From: Alteromonas sp. 1_MG-2023
GTDB lineage: Bacteria > Pseudomonadota > Gammaproteobacteria > Enterobacterales > Alteromonadaceae
Reading direction: 5' to 3'
DNA: 64,000 nt
Assembly: GCF_030547075.1 (NCBI RefSeq)
Contig: NZ_JAUOQH010000001.1
Coordinates: 406,921 to 470,920, forward strand
In this document: positions 49,149 through 59,314 of the stretch, in pieces
How the letters are laid out: each line of letters opens with the position of its first letter
Numbering within the stretch: position 1 is the stretch's first letter
Translations under genes and position numbers: made by a program
Notes under the pieces: model-generated
What the model was told of the DNA's origin: nothing
Databases searched by the model: none
Seen by the model: the letters and a program-made list of their open reading frames with translations, nothing else

Positions 49149-49679
49149 ATGCATACTTATCTTGCAGCAAATCATAAACGCAACGTTAAGCAGCGCGAAA
49201 CTACTGACTTTAAGGCATTGTTAGGCCAGTGGGAACGGCGAGTTCTTAGTGCCAATAAGGCGTTTTCAAATGGTCAATGGCTCTCGACACTAGCGTTGTA
49301 TAACCAAGCCATAGCGCTCGCCAACCAGTTAATAGCGATATCACCCTACCGCAAAGAAGCCATGTTTTCGTTACTGGTGAGTTTTCATAACCTTTCCGAC
49401 ACCTACTTGCAGTACGCCAGCGAGGCGCCCCCTGAAGAAAGAACGGCTATTTACCATATGGCACTTGCTACCTTATCTGAAGTACAAACACGCATTGATA
49501 CCCAAGCAATGCTATTACCTGACAACACTGAAGTACTGCGCGCTAGGCGAATTGCGCATCAACAACGATGGTTACTTTTAAAACAGCATCCCGAGTTGGA
49601 GAATGCGCTAAGTAATACCCCTTCTATCGACAATTCATTCACTGTTTTTGCTGCTACCGCAGGCAAAGTTAGTCATTAG
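49149..49679 (+). CDS. Unknown TPR-like protein 2 of nickel-SOD cluster
   Basis: This 176-residue soluble protein is predicted to be mostly helical. A TPR-like pair is visible (ANKAFSNGQWLSTLALYNQAIALANQL and EAMFSLLVSFHNLSDTYLQYA). It has no Cys, and its His residues are scattered. It may act as a scaffold or chaperone with the preceding protein, since both seem to carry helical repeats and are adjacent. No function is assigned. Confidence 0.65.
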   Translation: MHTYLAANHKRNVKQRETTDFKALLGQWERRVLSANKAFSNGQWLSTLALYNQAIALANQLIAISPYRKEAMFSLLVSFHNLSDTYLQYASEAPPEERTAIYHMALATLSEVQTRIDTQAMLLPDNTEVLRARRIAHQQRWLLLKQHPELENALSNTPSIDNSFTVFAATAGKVSH

Positions 49680-49711
49680 CTAATTCTATTTTCCATTAAC
49701 TAGGAGTTTAT

Positions 49712-49921
49712 ATGAATAACACGATAAAAAATGTCACTTACACCGTCGCGTCTGTGGCTGTAACCTCTTCCCCCGTCTTTGCACATGCTGGTCACGATCA
49801 TAACCACTGGAGTAGCCAGTTCATGCACGGCCTTTTCTATTTGTCACTAGCTGCGGTAGGTGCAGCATGCGTTTTCGCAGGCTACAAGGCCTATTCTCGC
49901 AAACAATCTTCATCTAAATAG
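49712..49921 (+). CDS. Small exported His-rich membrane protein
   Basis: This is a 69-residue protein. Residues 1-24 form a signal peptide ending PVFA. Cleavage would leave a new N-terminus HAGHDHNHW with His25, His28, His30 and His32. One membrane segment (about 38-60) and a basic cytosolic tail (YSRKQSSSK) follow. The HxGHD start followed by a hydrophobic segment resembles the N-terminus of HupE/UreJ nickel permeases, but only one membrane segment is present. A nickel-binding or nickel-delivery role next to sodN is a reasonable inference. Its ribosome-binding site (TAGGAG) is good. Confidence 0.7.
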   Translation: MNNTIKNVTYTVASVAVTSSPVFAHAGHDHNHWSSQFMHGLFYLSLAAVGAACVFAGYKAYSRKQSSSK

Positions 49922-49932
49922 GGAAAGTAATC

Positions 49933-50430
49933 ATGCTAAACAGCTTACTGAAGACGCTTCACCGTAGCAAACCCTTTGATAAAGCGAGTGCTCACTGTGA
50001 TATTCCATGCAAAATCTACGATCCTATTTCAGCCCAACTTGCTGCGCTCAGTGTTATTCGTTTTGTTGATTTACTTAATGAGTTAAGTGAGAAAGAAAAC
50101 CTCTCGTTTGCTGATCATGCCCAATTCAGCCGCCTAATTAGCGAAAAAGAGACCCACGCGGAAAAAGTAAAACATGAAATTAGGGTTATTTGGGGTGATT
50201 ACTTCAAAGCGCCTCAATTTGAGAAATACCCAGATACTAACGAATTGGTACATAATATTATGCTTACCGGATCGGCGTGTAAGCAGCATGTTTCACGGGA
50301 GAAAGCAGAAGCACTACTCACATTGGTGAATGAGTTCGCTGCAAGTTTCTGGGCCACTAAGGGTGTTGAAACTAAGACAGCCACCTGCCCTTATCCGCCT
50401 GCGGAACAAGTGGTATACCCTAAACTTTAA
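49933..50430 (+). CDS. sodN: Nickel superoxide dismutase
   Basis: SodN converts superoxide to oxygen and hydrogen peroxide using nickel bound by an N-terminal hook. The hook HCDIPCKIYDP starts at His21, after a 20-residue propeptide that must be removed to free the His amino group. Ligands His21, Cys22 and Cys26 are present. Lys27 replaces the usual Gly of HCxxPCG. The four-helix body matches characterised enzymes (WGDYFKAPQFEKYPDTNELV). The C-terminal extension with TCPYPPAEQ is longer than in Streptomyces. It lies two bases upstream of its maturation protease. Confidence 0.95.
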   Translation: MLNSLLKTLHRSKPFDKASAHCDIPCKIYDPISAQLAALSVIRFVDLLNELSEKENLSFADHAQFSRLISEKETHAEKVKHEIRVIWGDYFKAPQFEKYPDTNELVHNIMLTGSACKQHVSREKAEALLTLVNEFAASFWATKGVETKTATCPYPPAEQVVYPKL

Positions 50431-50432
50431 TC

Positions 50433-50750
50433 ATGCTTCGATTATTAGCGATTGAAGGGAACAGTATGCAACCCATGCTGTTTGCAGGCGACTTTATTTT
50501 AATTTGCAAGTGGCCAAAAGCGTGGCTGCAAATAGGCCATGTATTGGTAGTTAATAGCGAACAATATGGTGTTATTGTAAAGCGCGTTACCCAAGTATGC
50601 TCTGTTAAAGGCGTTATGCTACAAGGTGATAATGCACTAGAAAGCGTAAGCACGTCGGCTATGGGCTGGATAAAGCCAAGCGCCATTATTGGAAAGGTTA
50701 TATTTACTTCGTCTTCGAGAAATCAGAAGCTGTTAATGAAAAACCGCTAG
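50433..50750 (+). CDS. sodX: Nickel-type superoxide dismutase maturation protease SodX
   Basis: SodX is an S26 (signal peptidase-like) protease thought to cut the SodN propeptide. The 105-residue protein has the catalytic Ser in EGNSMQPML and the Lys in VIVKRV, in the order expected for a Ser-Lys dyad, and the GDNALES segment typical of S26 proteases. It has no membrane anchor, which fits cytosolic processing. The stop codon lies within the terminator hairpin. Confidence 0.93.
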   Translation: MLRLLAIEGNSMQPMLFAGDFILICKWPKAWLQIGHVLVVNSEQYGVIVKRVTQVCSVKGVMLQGDNALESVSTSAMGWIKPSAIIGKVIFTSSSRNQKLLMKNR

Positions 50751-50771
50751 TTTTAGTAAACTAGCGGTTTT
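50740..50771. terminator. Bidirectional terminator, sodX / obgE
   Basis: A perfect 14-bp stem (AAAACCGCTAGTTT at 50740-50753 with AAACTAGCGGTTTT at 50758-50771) includes the sodX stop codon. It serves both convergent transcripts. Confidence 0.9.
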
Positions 50772-50783
50772 AATGTTGTTCAA

Positions 50784-51980
<1,197 letters not shown>

Positions 51981-52096
51981 TTATCACTCCGGGCATAGTT
52001 GCCGTAGGGGTTATTTATACTCAGTATTTAGCTACTAAGTTTACACCAAATTGTTATGTACTGCCCGAATACTAAAGCGCGGGTTTCCATAAAACA

Positions 52097-52122
52097 AAAA
52101 ACCCCGCAAGCGCGGGGTTTTT
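52097..52122. terminator. Hairpin between rpmA and obgE
   Basis: AAAAACCCCGC (52097-52107) and GCGGGGTTTTT (52112-52122) form a strong stem with a T-run on both strands. Being upstream of obgE in its operon, it could set the ratio of ribosomal protein to GTPase mRNA, or obgE may have its own promoter. Confidence 0.85.
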
Positions 52123-52152
52123 CTAAGCCTGTTCGGCGAGTAGCTAAAGCGC

Positions 52153-52410
52153 TTACTCTGCTACGATGCTTACAAATTTACGGTTGTTCGGTCCTTTAAC
52201 ATCAAACTGAACTTTACCGCTTTTTAATGCAAACAACGTGTGGTCTTTACCGATACCCATGTTGTCACCAGCGTGGAAACGAGTACCACGTTGACGAACA
52301 ATGATGTTACCAGCAAGAACAGATTCTCCACCAAAGCGTTTAACACCTAGGCGTTTACTCTCTGAATCACGACCGTTTTTGGTACTACCACCAGCTTTTT
52401 TATGTGCCAT
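52153..52410 (-). CDS. rpmA: 50S ribosomal protein L27
   Basis: This 85-residue protein is at the peptidyl-transferase site. The [21 protein letters not shown] start, [23 protein letters not shown] and C-terminal strand are all standard. It lies 15 bases after rplU. Confidence 0.98.
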   Translation of the reverse strand: MAHKKAGGSTKNGRDSESKRLGVKRFGGESVLAGNIIVRQRGTRFHAGDNMGIGKDHTLFALKSGKVQFDVKGPNNRKFVSIVAE

Positions 52411-52425
52411 GTGTTCGTGCTCCTA

Positions 52426-52737
52426 TTAAGCGTTAATGCCAGTAATTTTCACTTCCGTGAACCACTGACGGTGACCCATCTGCTTACGTGAATGCTTACG
52501 ACGACGGAACTTAACGATTTTAATTTTATCGCCACGACCGTGTGTAACCACCTCAGCAGTCACCTTACCACCAGCAACGTTTGGTGTGCCGATTTTTACA
52601 TCGTCACCGTTACTAACCATTAAAACTTTGTCGAATTCAATCGTGTCACCTGGGGCAACTTCGATTTTTTCTAGACGAACGGTTTGGCCTTCGGCCACAC
52701 GGTGTTGTTTACCGCCACTTTGGAAAACCGCGTACAT
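52426..52737 (-). CDS. rplU: 50S ribosomal protein L21
   Basis: This 103-residue protein binds 23S rRNA. It has the typical [13 protein letters not shown] start and the [14 protein letters not shown] segment. It heads the rplU-rpmA-obgE operon and is divergent from ispB, as in E. coli. A short palindrome lies in its leader. Confidence 0.98.
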   Translation of the reverse strand: MYAVFQSGGKQHRVAEGQTVRLEKIEVAPGDTIEFDKVLMVSNGDDVKIGTPNVAGGKVTAEVVTHGRGDKIKIVKFRRRKHSRKQMGHRQWFTEVKITGINA

Positions 52738-52751
52738 AGTTAACTCCGCTC

Positions 52752-52766
52752 TGCGTCACTGACGCA
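52752..52766 (-). promoter_or_regulatory. Leader palindrome of rplU
   Basis: The 15-base palindrome TGCGTCA-C-TGACGCA lies 15-29 bases before the rplU start codon, next to the ribosome-binding site. A hairpin here could control translation, for instance by feedback from L21, but it may instead bind a protein. Confidence 0.35.
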
Positions 52767-53041
52767 ATCAATTCAAAAAACAGGGCGCGAATTGTACGTG
52801 AAACATCCGTAAATCACAACCCCGATTCTGATAAAAGTAGATTATTTTTCCAACATGGGTGAATTTTCGCGTGAATTCACCCAAAAATGCACGATGTCAC
52901 ACTTAGAAAACAGTACTAAGTAAATGACAAACGGTAAAATTCAAGATGATAACCGCCAAATTCGATAAGCATTAATGCCTCTAAAAAAGGCATAAAATAG
53001 ATTACCTGTAGATGGAAAATCGAATACGATTCAATCGCGCC

Positions 53042-53134
53042 GATCTGATCATGAAAAACGCTCAAGAATAGCGCCTTTAAATCACAATGATCAAAACGAT
53101 CGAATAACAGATCCGAGATTGTAGCATTTTGATC
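53042..53134. promoter_or_regulatory. Cluster of six Dam (GATC) sites
   Basis: GATC occurs at 53042, 53047, 53089, 53098, 53110 and 53131, six copies in 93 bases where random sequence would give less than one. Dam-sensitive or SeqA-type binding is possible. The presence of mutH supports active Dam methylation in this genome. Confidence 0.55.
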
Positions 53135-53327
53135 TGTACTTCGCAGCTAGCAAAAAGAATTTTTCTGAAAATACATACTTCAGGTCAAAATTACGCGATA
53201 GCACCTATAATAAGACATAAGGTAACAACGAAATGAACGATTGGCCGGTCGGCGGTATATAAATTTCCATAAAATGTATTAACCGTGATTTTTCATGACA
53301 ATTCGGCGACGAATCATTAAATATGGC

Positions 53328-53391
53328 GGCCAATGCGTTTAATTCGGTGGCTAATACGTTTAATTCGGTGGATAGTACGGCACATTCAGGT
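53328..53391. repeat. 21-bp tandem repeat before ispB
   Basis: Units at 53328-53348 and 53349-53369 share the 21-bp pattern GGCYAATRCGTTTAATTCGGT, differing at two bases. A third, degenerate unit follows at 53370-53391. The period of two helical turns puts each copy on the same face of the DNA, 49 to 112 bases before the ispB start. Confidence 0.8.
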
Positions 53392-53439
53392 ACAATCAGC
53401 CCCTATAATTGCCTAAGAAATGAATAAGTTTTTACGCCG

Positions 53440-54420
53440 ATGCCAATGGATATAAATCAAATACGTGCGCTATCAGATAATGATATGCAAGCGGTTAACC
53501 AACTGATTCAACAGCAAGTCGACTCTGACGTTGCGCTTATCAATCAATTGGGATTCTACATTGTAAATAGCGGCGGTAAGCGCCTTCGCCCACTACTTAC
53601 TGTGCTAAGTGCCCGTGCGATGGGAATAGAGAATACAGACCATCACACCCTTGCCGCTATTGTTGAATTTATACATACCGCTACTTTGCTGCACGATGAT
53701 GTGGTTGATGAATCGACCATGCGACGTGGCCGCGAAACCGCTAACGCCGTGTTTGGCAATCAAGCTTCGGTTTTGGTAGGTGATTTCTTATATACCCGCT
53801 CATTTCAGATGATGGTAAGTTTGAAACGCATGCGTGTGATGGATATTTTATCTGAAGCAACTAACCAAATTGCTGAAGGCGAAGTGTTACAGTTAATGAA
53901 CTGTAATGATGCATCTACCACAGAAGCCCGTTATTTCGACGTTATCTACGGTAAAACAGCCCGCTTGTTCGAAGCAGCGACACAATTGGCTGCGGTATTA
54001 ACCGACCAGTCAGAAAGTGTTGAACATGCCATGCAAGAATATGGCAAGCACTTAGGCACCGCTTTTCAGCTAGCTGATGATATTTTAGATTACATGGCTG
54101 ACAGTGATGAAATGGGCAAGAACGCTGGCGATGATTTAGCGGAAGGAAAGCCAACGCTGCCTTTGCTATACGCAATGTGGAATACCGACAGCGAAGATGA
54201 CAAGGCACTAATTCGTGACGCCATAGAGCAAAGCAACGGTTTGCCTCACCTTTCTCGCATCCAACAAATCATGGAAAGCACTGGGGCATTAGATTACACC
54301 CGTACGTGTGCCAACAATGAAGTGAAAATGGCCATTGATAGTTTGTCTATTATTCCAGATTCACCTTATAAAGAGGCATTAATTGCCCTTGCTCATATTT
54401 CGGTAGAACGCACTAGCTAG
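53440..54420 (+). CDS. ispB: Octaprenyl diphosphate synthase
   Basis: IspB makes the octaprenyl side chain of ubiquinone and menaquinone from farnesyl and isopentenyl diphosphates. The 326-residue enzyme has both Asp-rich motifs (LLHDDVVDES and LADDILDYM), GGKRLRP and GKPTLPLL. It uses products of the ispD-ispF pathway. ATG 53440 or 53446 is possible. Confidence 0.96.
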   Translation: MPMDINQIRALSDNDMQAVNQLIQQQVDSDVALINQLGFYIVNSGGKRLRPLLTVLSARAMGIENTDHHTLAAIVEFIHTATLLHDDVVDESTMRRGRETANAVFGNQASVLVGDFLYTRSFQMMVSLKRMRVMDILSEATNQIAEGEVLQLMNCNDASTTEARYFDVIYGKTARLFEAATQLAAVLTDQSESVEHAMQEYGKHLGTAFQLADDILDYMADSDEMGKNAGDDLAEGKPTLPLLYAMWNTDSEDDKALIRDAIEQSNGLPHLSRIQQIMESTGALDYTRTCANNEVKMAIDSLSIIPDSPYKEALIALAHISVERTS

Positions 54421-54426
54421 TGCGTT
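54407..54426. terminator. Perfect palindrome over two stop codons
   Basis: AACGCACTAGCTAGTGCGTT is a perfect 20-bp palindrome that contains the ispB stop codon and two bases of the stop codon of the convergent ZIP gene. There is no T-run, so it would be a hairpin barrier or RNA 3'-end structure and not a standard terminator. Confidence 0.6.
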
Positions 54427-55144
54427 AACCCGCTTCAAGCATAGCGCCTACCAGCCCCACTAAAAACCCCATTATTGCGCCTAACGGTGGCAACCAATGG
54501 TTTTCCATGCGAATACCTGGGGCAATGTCTTGAAATACCGAATACAAAATACCCCCTGCAGCAAAGAGCATAATGCCACTCATCAATACGGGATATTGGG
54601 CAAGATAGTAGAAACCCACCAAGCTCATTATGGGGCCAAGTAAGCTCATTAACACGAAGATCCAGATTAGTTTTGAGCTGCGCTTTTTGTTTTTAGGGGT
54701 CATTTCCCGATAAGCATTAAAGCCTTCCGGTAAATTTTGTACCGCAATTAACACGCCTAACAACATAGTACCGCCCCCTAATGCAGCAGTTGTACCCAAG
54801 GCAACCGATTCTGGTACGAAATCACTTAACATGGCGGCAAGTTGACTGCCTGCGGTTTTCTTTTTAGCCAAATAGATATCCAACGCCATAAAGGCAAGCG
54901 CCCCGCCAATAAAGCAGCTACACGCCATGAATACCGATACATCTTCAATACCCTCAGGCACCAATACCAACGCTACGGCTGAAATAAGCGCACCAGCCCC
55001 TAATGCCAAAATACCGTGTCGTACCTCTTGCTCTAACCACTTAGGACGCAAGTCTTTCATTCTAGACAAAAGTGCACCTGCTGGCATAGCCAACCCTGCC
55101 AAGGTGGCTACAATAACCAAGTTAACAATATCGGGTTGCTGCAT
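54425..55144 (-). CDS. ZIP-family divalent metal transporter
   Basis: This 239-residue membrane protein has about eight hydrophobic segments and ZIP family features: VPEGIEDVSVF in an early segment, AVQNLPEGFNAYREM carrying the conserved NxPEG metal motif, and a Lys/Arg loop. Family members import or move zinc, iron or manganese. The ATG at 55144 has AAGGAGC upstream and is preferred to the ATG at 55168. The specific metal is unknown. Confidence 0.9.
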   Translation of the reverse strand: MQQPDIVNLVIVATLAGLAMPAGALLSRMKDLRPKWLEQEVRHGILALGAGALISAVALVLVPEGIEDVSVFMACSCFIGGALAFMALDIYLAKKKTAGSQLAAMLSDFVPESVALGTTAALGGGTMLLGVLIAVQNLPEGFNAYREMTPKNKKRSSKLIWIFVLMSLLGPIMSLVGFYYLAQYPVLMSGIMLFAAGGILYSVFQDIAPGIRMENHWLPPLGAIMGFLVGLVGAMLEAG

Positions 55145-55209
55145 GTTTGCTCCTTTGCCCAAATGCAATGTGCTGGGTACGCTTATCGCTTAAAGTAAAT
55201 GATGTTACA

Positions 55210-55240
55210 TAAAAAAAGGCAGCCTAATTTAGCTGCCTTC
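55210..55240 (-). terminator. Intrinsic terminator of pepQ
   Basis: The stem AAGGCAGC (55216-55223) and GCTGCCTT (55232-55239) is preceded on the plus strand by an A-run, which is a T-run for minus-strand transcription. Confidence 0.8.
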
Positions 55241-55329
55241 TGGTATATATTTCAAGGTACTCAACATTGTGCTGTGCTCTATTACACTATTACACTTAAA
55301 TATTCATAAGTTAGCGCAGCTAGATGAGA

Positions 55330-56655
<1,326 letters not shown>

Positions 56656-56803
56656 TCATTGTCGTTTTTTTGATTTATATGGCTAATTCGTCTTCATCAA
56701 TTAGCGACTTGTTACTAGCCATTTTTTATAACGTGCTTAAGTTTACCACGATAGCTGCCCGCCTTTCACCGAGCAGCTGGTATGCATTAGTTATATATCA
56801 GTG

Positions 56804-58867
56804 CTAGCGAGGCGCTAATTGCAAGCTTCCCGTTACAGGGTTCGTACTTAAGGCACTTGATGAAGGAATAACATCTTGAGTAAGCTGCGGGAAAACGTTC
56901 TTATTTTCGCCCAACTGATGCTCATAGATGTATTGATAGGCCAATACCGCTTTTACATAACTGCGGGTTTCTTTGTACGGAATGTTTTCAATCCATATAT
57001 CCACAGGCAATGCTTCGCCCGCGGGTAACCATTCCATTACTTTACGCCAGCCCGCATTATAAGATGCCGACACTAATACTGGGTTATCGTTAAGTTTATC
57101 ACCTAAATAGCGCAAGTATTGCACGCCGTAGTCGAGGTTGTTCTCCACTTGGAACAGCGTGTTACGACTCACTTTCTTTTTGGCTAAATACTGCGCCGTA
57201 CCAGGCATAAGTTGCATTAACCCTGCCGCGCCAACTGGCGATACCGCATCTACCATGAACGAGCTTTCACGACGGGCAATTGCCATCGCAAACGCTTTTG
57301 ATACGTCGTATGTTTCACTCTTTTCACTGAATTGTGATTCAAACGCCAAGGGGAAACGGCGCTCAACATCGTCCCAATAACCACTTTTAGCAAAACTAAC
57401 AATAGCTTGGTCGTATATTCCCCACTCGTACGCCAATACGCCTGCATCAGTAACCTGCGCACTGGGCAATATAGAAAGTAAGTGACGCCACTCGCGGCGC
57501 GCTTCAGTAGAACGTTCCAATCGGTAGAACTCTAACGCACGCTGGGTGGCTGGCGTATTCGCAATAGCATGCACCGCACTTTGTACTCTAGGTGCTGGCG
57601 TATGTGCCAAATTAGGTTGGCTATTTATTCGCGCACTGGCCATAAAGCCATAATAATTGCGTTCATTGGCTAACTGCTTATACATTACCGAAGCCTGCAT
57701 CACATTGCCCTGCTCTTCTAATGCGCGGGCTTTCCAATAGCGGTAGTTTTCTTCTTCCTGCAGTTCAGGGCTGGCTGAATCAATAACATCTAATACTCGC
57801 TGCCACTGTTTGCCGCGCAGTAAAAACGACACATGCCATAGCTTCACATCATCACTAGCACCGGCAATATCAGCCTTGTCTAGCCATTCATGGGCTTCAG
57901 GTAAAAAGTCGAGGGTGGCACTTAGCGCAATGGCGCGCTGCATAATATGCAATTCAGGCCCTGAGAAAATGTCTTTAGTGGCATAAGTATTGTAAGCCTT
58001 CATTGCCGCTTTAGGATTTCGCCACGCTAGCTTTTCTATGCCCCAGGTTAGAATTTCAGCCTCGCTGCTCTTGTGCTTCATAGGAAACAGACGGGTTCGG
58101 TTAACTAGGCTTACGTCGCCTGATACCGCAGACCAGGCATCAGCAAGATATTGCTGATTGGTTGGCAATTGACGCTTTAAATACGGAATAATGCGGCGAT
58201 TATCTTCTTTCGCTGCAATGGCTATACGCTTAACCACTTTATCGGCGGTCATAAGGCCATTGCTTCGCCATTTTGCAAATAACGGATCGCATTCATCAGG
58301 CTGCGATTGACCGCTATACCAAAGTGGGTCGACATCGATTAGCACAGGTTTAGGATCGTCGGTACGTTTTAGTTTATAGCCCAACGCTTGGCAGGTAAGT
58401 TTAGCGCCCATGCCATTTCGGTAACTGTCCAAAAACGCATTTTCGTGACCCCGAGAGGCGAGATAGTTTAACCAGCGATAACGCAAACCATAACTGACAG
58501 GTTGCCCCGCGTAATCTTCTAAGAATTGCTCTACTTCTCGCTGGGTTTTAAGCGACATAGTGCGCTCTAGGCGCAAACGAAGTAGATAGGGATAGAGAGG
58601 ATAGTTTGCTAAACCGTAAATTTCTGCGTCTAAATCTTCTAAACGTCTTTTAGGTAAAGTACGCAAACTCTTTTCTAAAATAAGAAACCGCGCCCGCTCA
58701 TCGGCGTAAATATCGTCGGGAAAAAGCGGGGAAACTTGCGCATAACTAAACTGAAAGCAGCTTGAGATAGCCACTAACGTAAATAACCCCAATGGCTTGC
58801 GCAAAGGCAACCGCTTAAAAAACGCTAATGCAGTTGGAAAAAAATTTATTCCTACTTTATTCGACAC
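56804..58867 (-). CDS. slt: Soluble lytic murein transglycosylase
   Basis: Slt70 cuts glycan strands of peptidoglycan with formation of 1,6-anhydro products, the substrates of AmpG-type permeases. A signal sequence (LGLFTLVAISSCFQFSYA) is followed by a long superhelical domain (about 45-480) and the lysozyme-like domain, with the catalytic Glu in IARRESSFMVDAVSPVGAAGLMQLMP. A GTG at 58867 with GTAGGAG upstream is chosen over the ATG at 58894, which has no ribosome-binding site. Confidence 0.94.
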   Translation of the reverse strand: MSNKVGINFFPTALAFFKRLPLRKPLGLFTLVAISSCFQFSYAQVSPLFPDDIYADERARFLILEKSLRTLPKRRLEDLDAEIYGLANYPLYPYLLRLRLERTMSLKTQREVEQFLEDYAGQPVSYGLRYRWLNYLASRGHENAFLDSYRNGMGAKLTCQALGYKLKRTDDPKPVLIDVDPLWYSGQSQPDECDPLFAKWRSNGLMTADKVVKRIAIAAKEDNRRIIPYLKRQLPTNQQYLADAWSAVSGDVSLVNRTRLFPMKHKSSEAEILTWGIEKLAWRNPKAAMKAYNTYATKDIFSGPELHIMQRAIALSATLDFLPEAHEWLDKADIAGASDDVKLWHVSFLLRGKQWQRVLDVIDSASPELQEEENYRYWKARALEEQGNVMQASVMYKQLANERNYYGFMASARINSQPNLAHTPAPRVQSAVHAIANTPATQRALEFYRLERSTEARREWRHLLSILPSAQVTDAGVLAYEWGIYDQAIVSFAKSGYWDDVERRFPLAFESQFSEKSETYDVSKAFAMAIARRESSFMVDAVSPVGAAGLMQLMPGTAQYLAKKKVSRNTLFQVENNLDYGVQYLRYLGDKLNDNPVLVSASYNAGWRKVMEWLPAGEALPVDIWIENIPYKETRSYVKAVLAYQYIYEHQLGENKNVFPQLTQDVIPSSSALSTNPVTGSLQLAPR

Positions 58868-59314
58868 AATGTGAACTCCTACCCCTTGTTGCATTCAAAC
58901 ACACCAGAGTTGGTGTAATGATAAAACGATGCTTGCCTGAAGCCGATAAGTTATCGGCGTGGCTCCGTGCCACAGAAGTAAAAAGTGCCAGCGTTGATGA
59001 TTATGACTTACAAACATTGACGTCATGATTGTAGATTATTCTTTTGCTGGATTGGCGCTTTGCGTCAATAGCACCCATTATACAAGCACTATTATTGAAA
59101 TCGAGCTTGATTTTCAATGAATGGCCACCATTTTTAACAATTGAAACACTCGTTTGAATTTTTCATTGATATTTTGTTTAAGTTTAGTTAAAAAGCTAGC
59201 CACCCTAACGCATTAGTGTTGTGGTACGACCAGAATGTATGATTGGTTTATACGCTTATAGCGAATGGTTAGATTGCTTCACTAATATCCCGGCCAACGC
59301 CGAAGGAGATGATA
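58868..59314. other. Divergent promoter region, slt / fadBA
   Basis: No gene is supported in this stretch. It contains a PsrA-type site (listed separately) and an imperfect inverted repeat, ATTGAAATC/GATTTTCAAT, at about 59093-59118. Confidence 0.5.
59141..59158 (+). promoter_or_regulatory. PsrA-type box upstream of fadBA
   Basis: TTGAAACACTCGTTTGAA contains GAAAC-N4-GTTTG, which fits the published PsrA motif (G/C)AAAC-N2-4-GTTT(G/C). PsrA is a TetR-type repressor released by long-chain fatty acids. It controls beta-oxidation genes in Pseudomonas and in related marine groups. Confidence 0.6.

Larger units (their letters stand above)
52738..53439. other. Long divergent region, rplU / ispB
   Basis: This 702-base AT-rich region contains no convincing gene on either strand. 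It includes the rplU leader palindrome, a GATC cluster at 53042-53134 and a 21-bp tandem repeat at 53328-53391, listed separately. Confidence 0.6.

Noticed and set aside
53042..53134. A replication origin, on account of clustered GATC sites
   Set aside because: No DnaA-box cluster or dnaA, mioC or gidA neighbours are visible; the flanking genes are rplU and ispB.
58828..59028. A 66-residue frame overlapping the slt start and its upstream region
   Set aside because: It overlaps the start of slt on the other strand, has no ribosome-binding site and does not resemble TrpR, which follows slt in E. coli.
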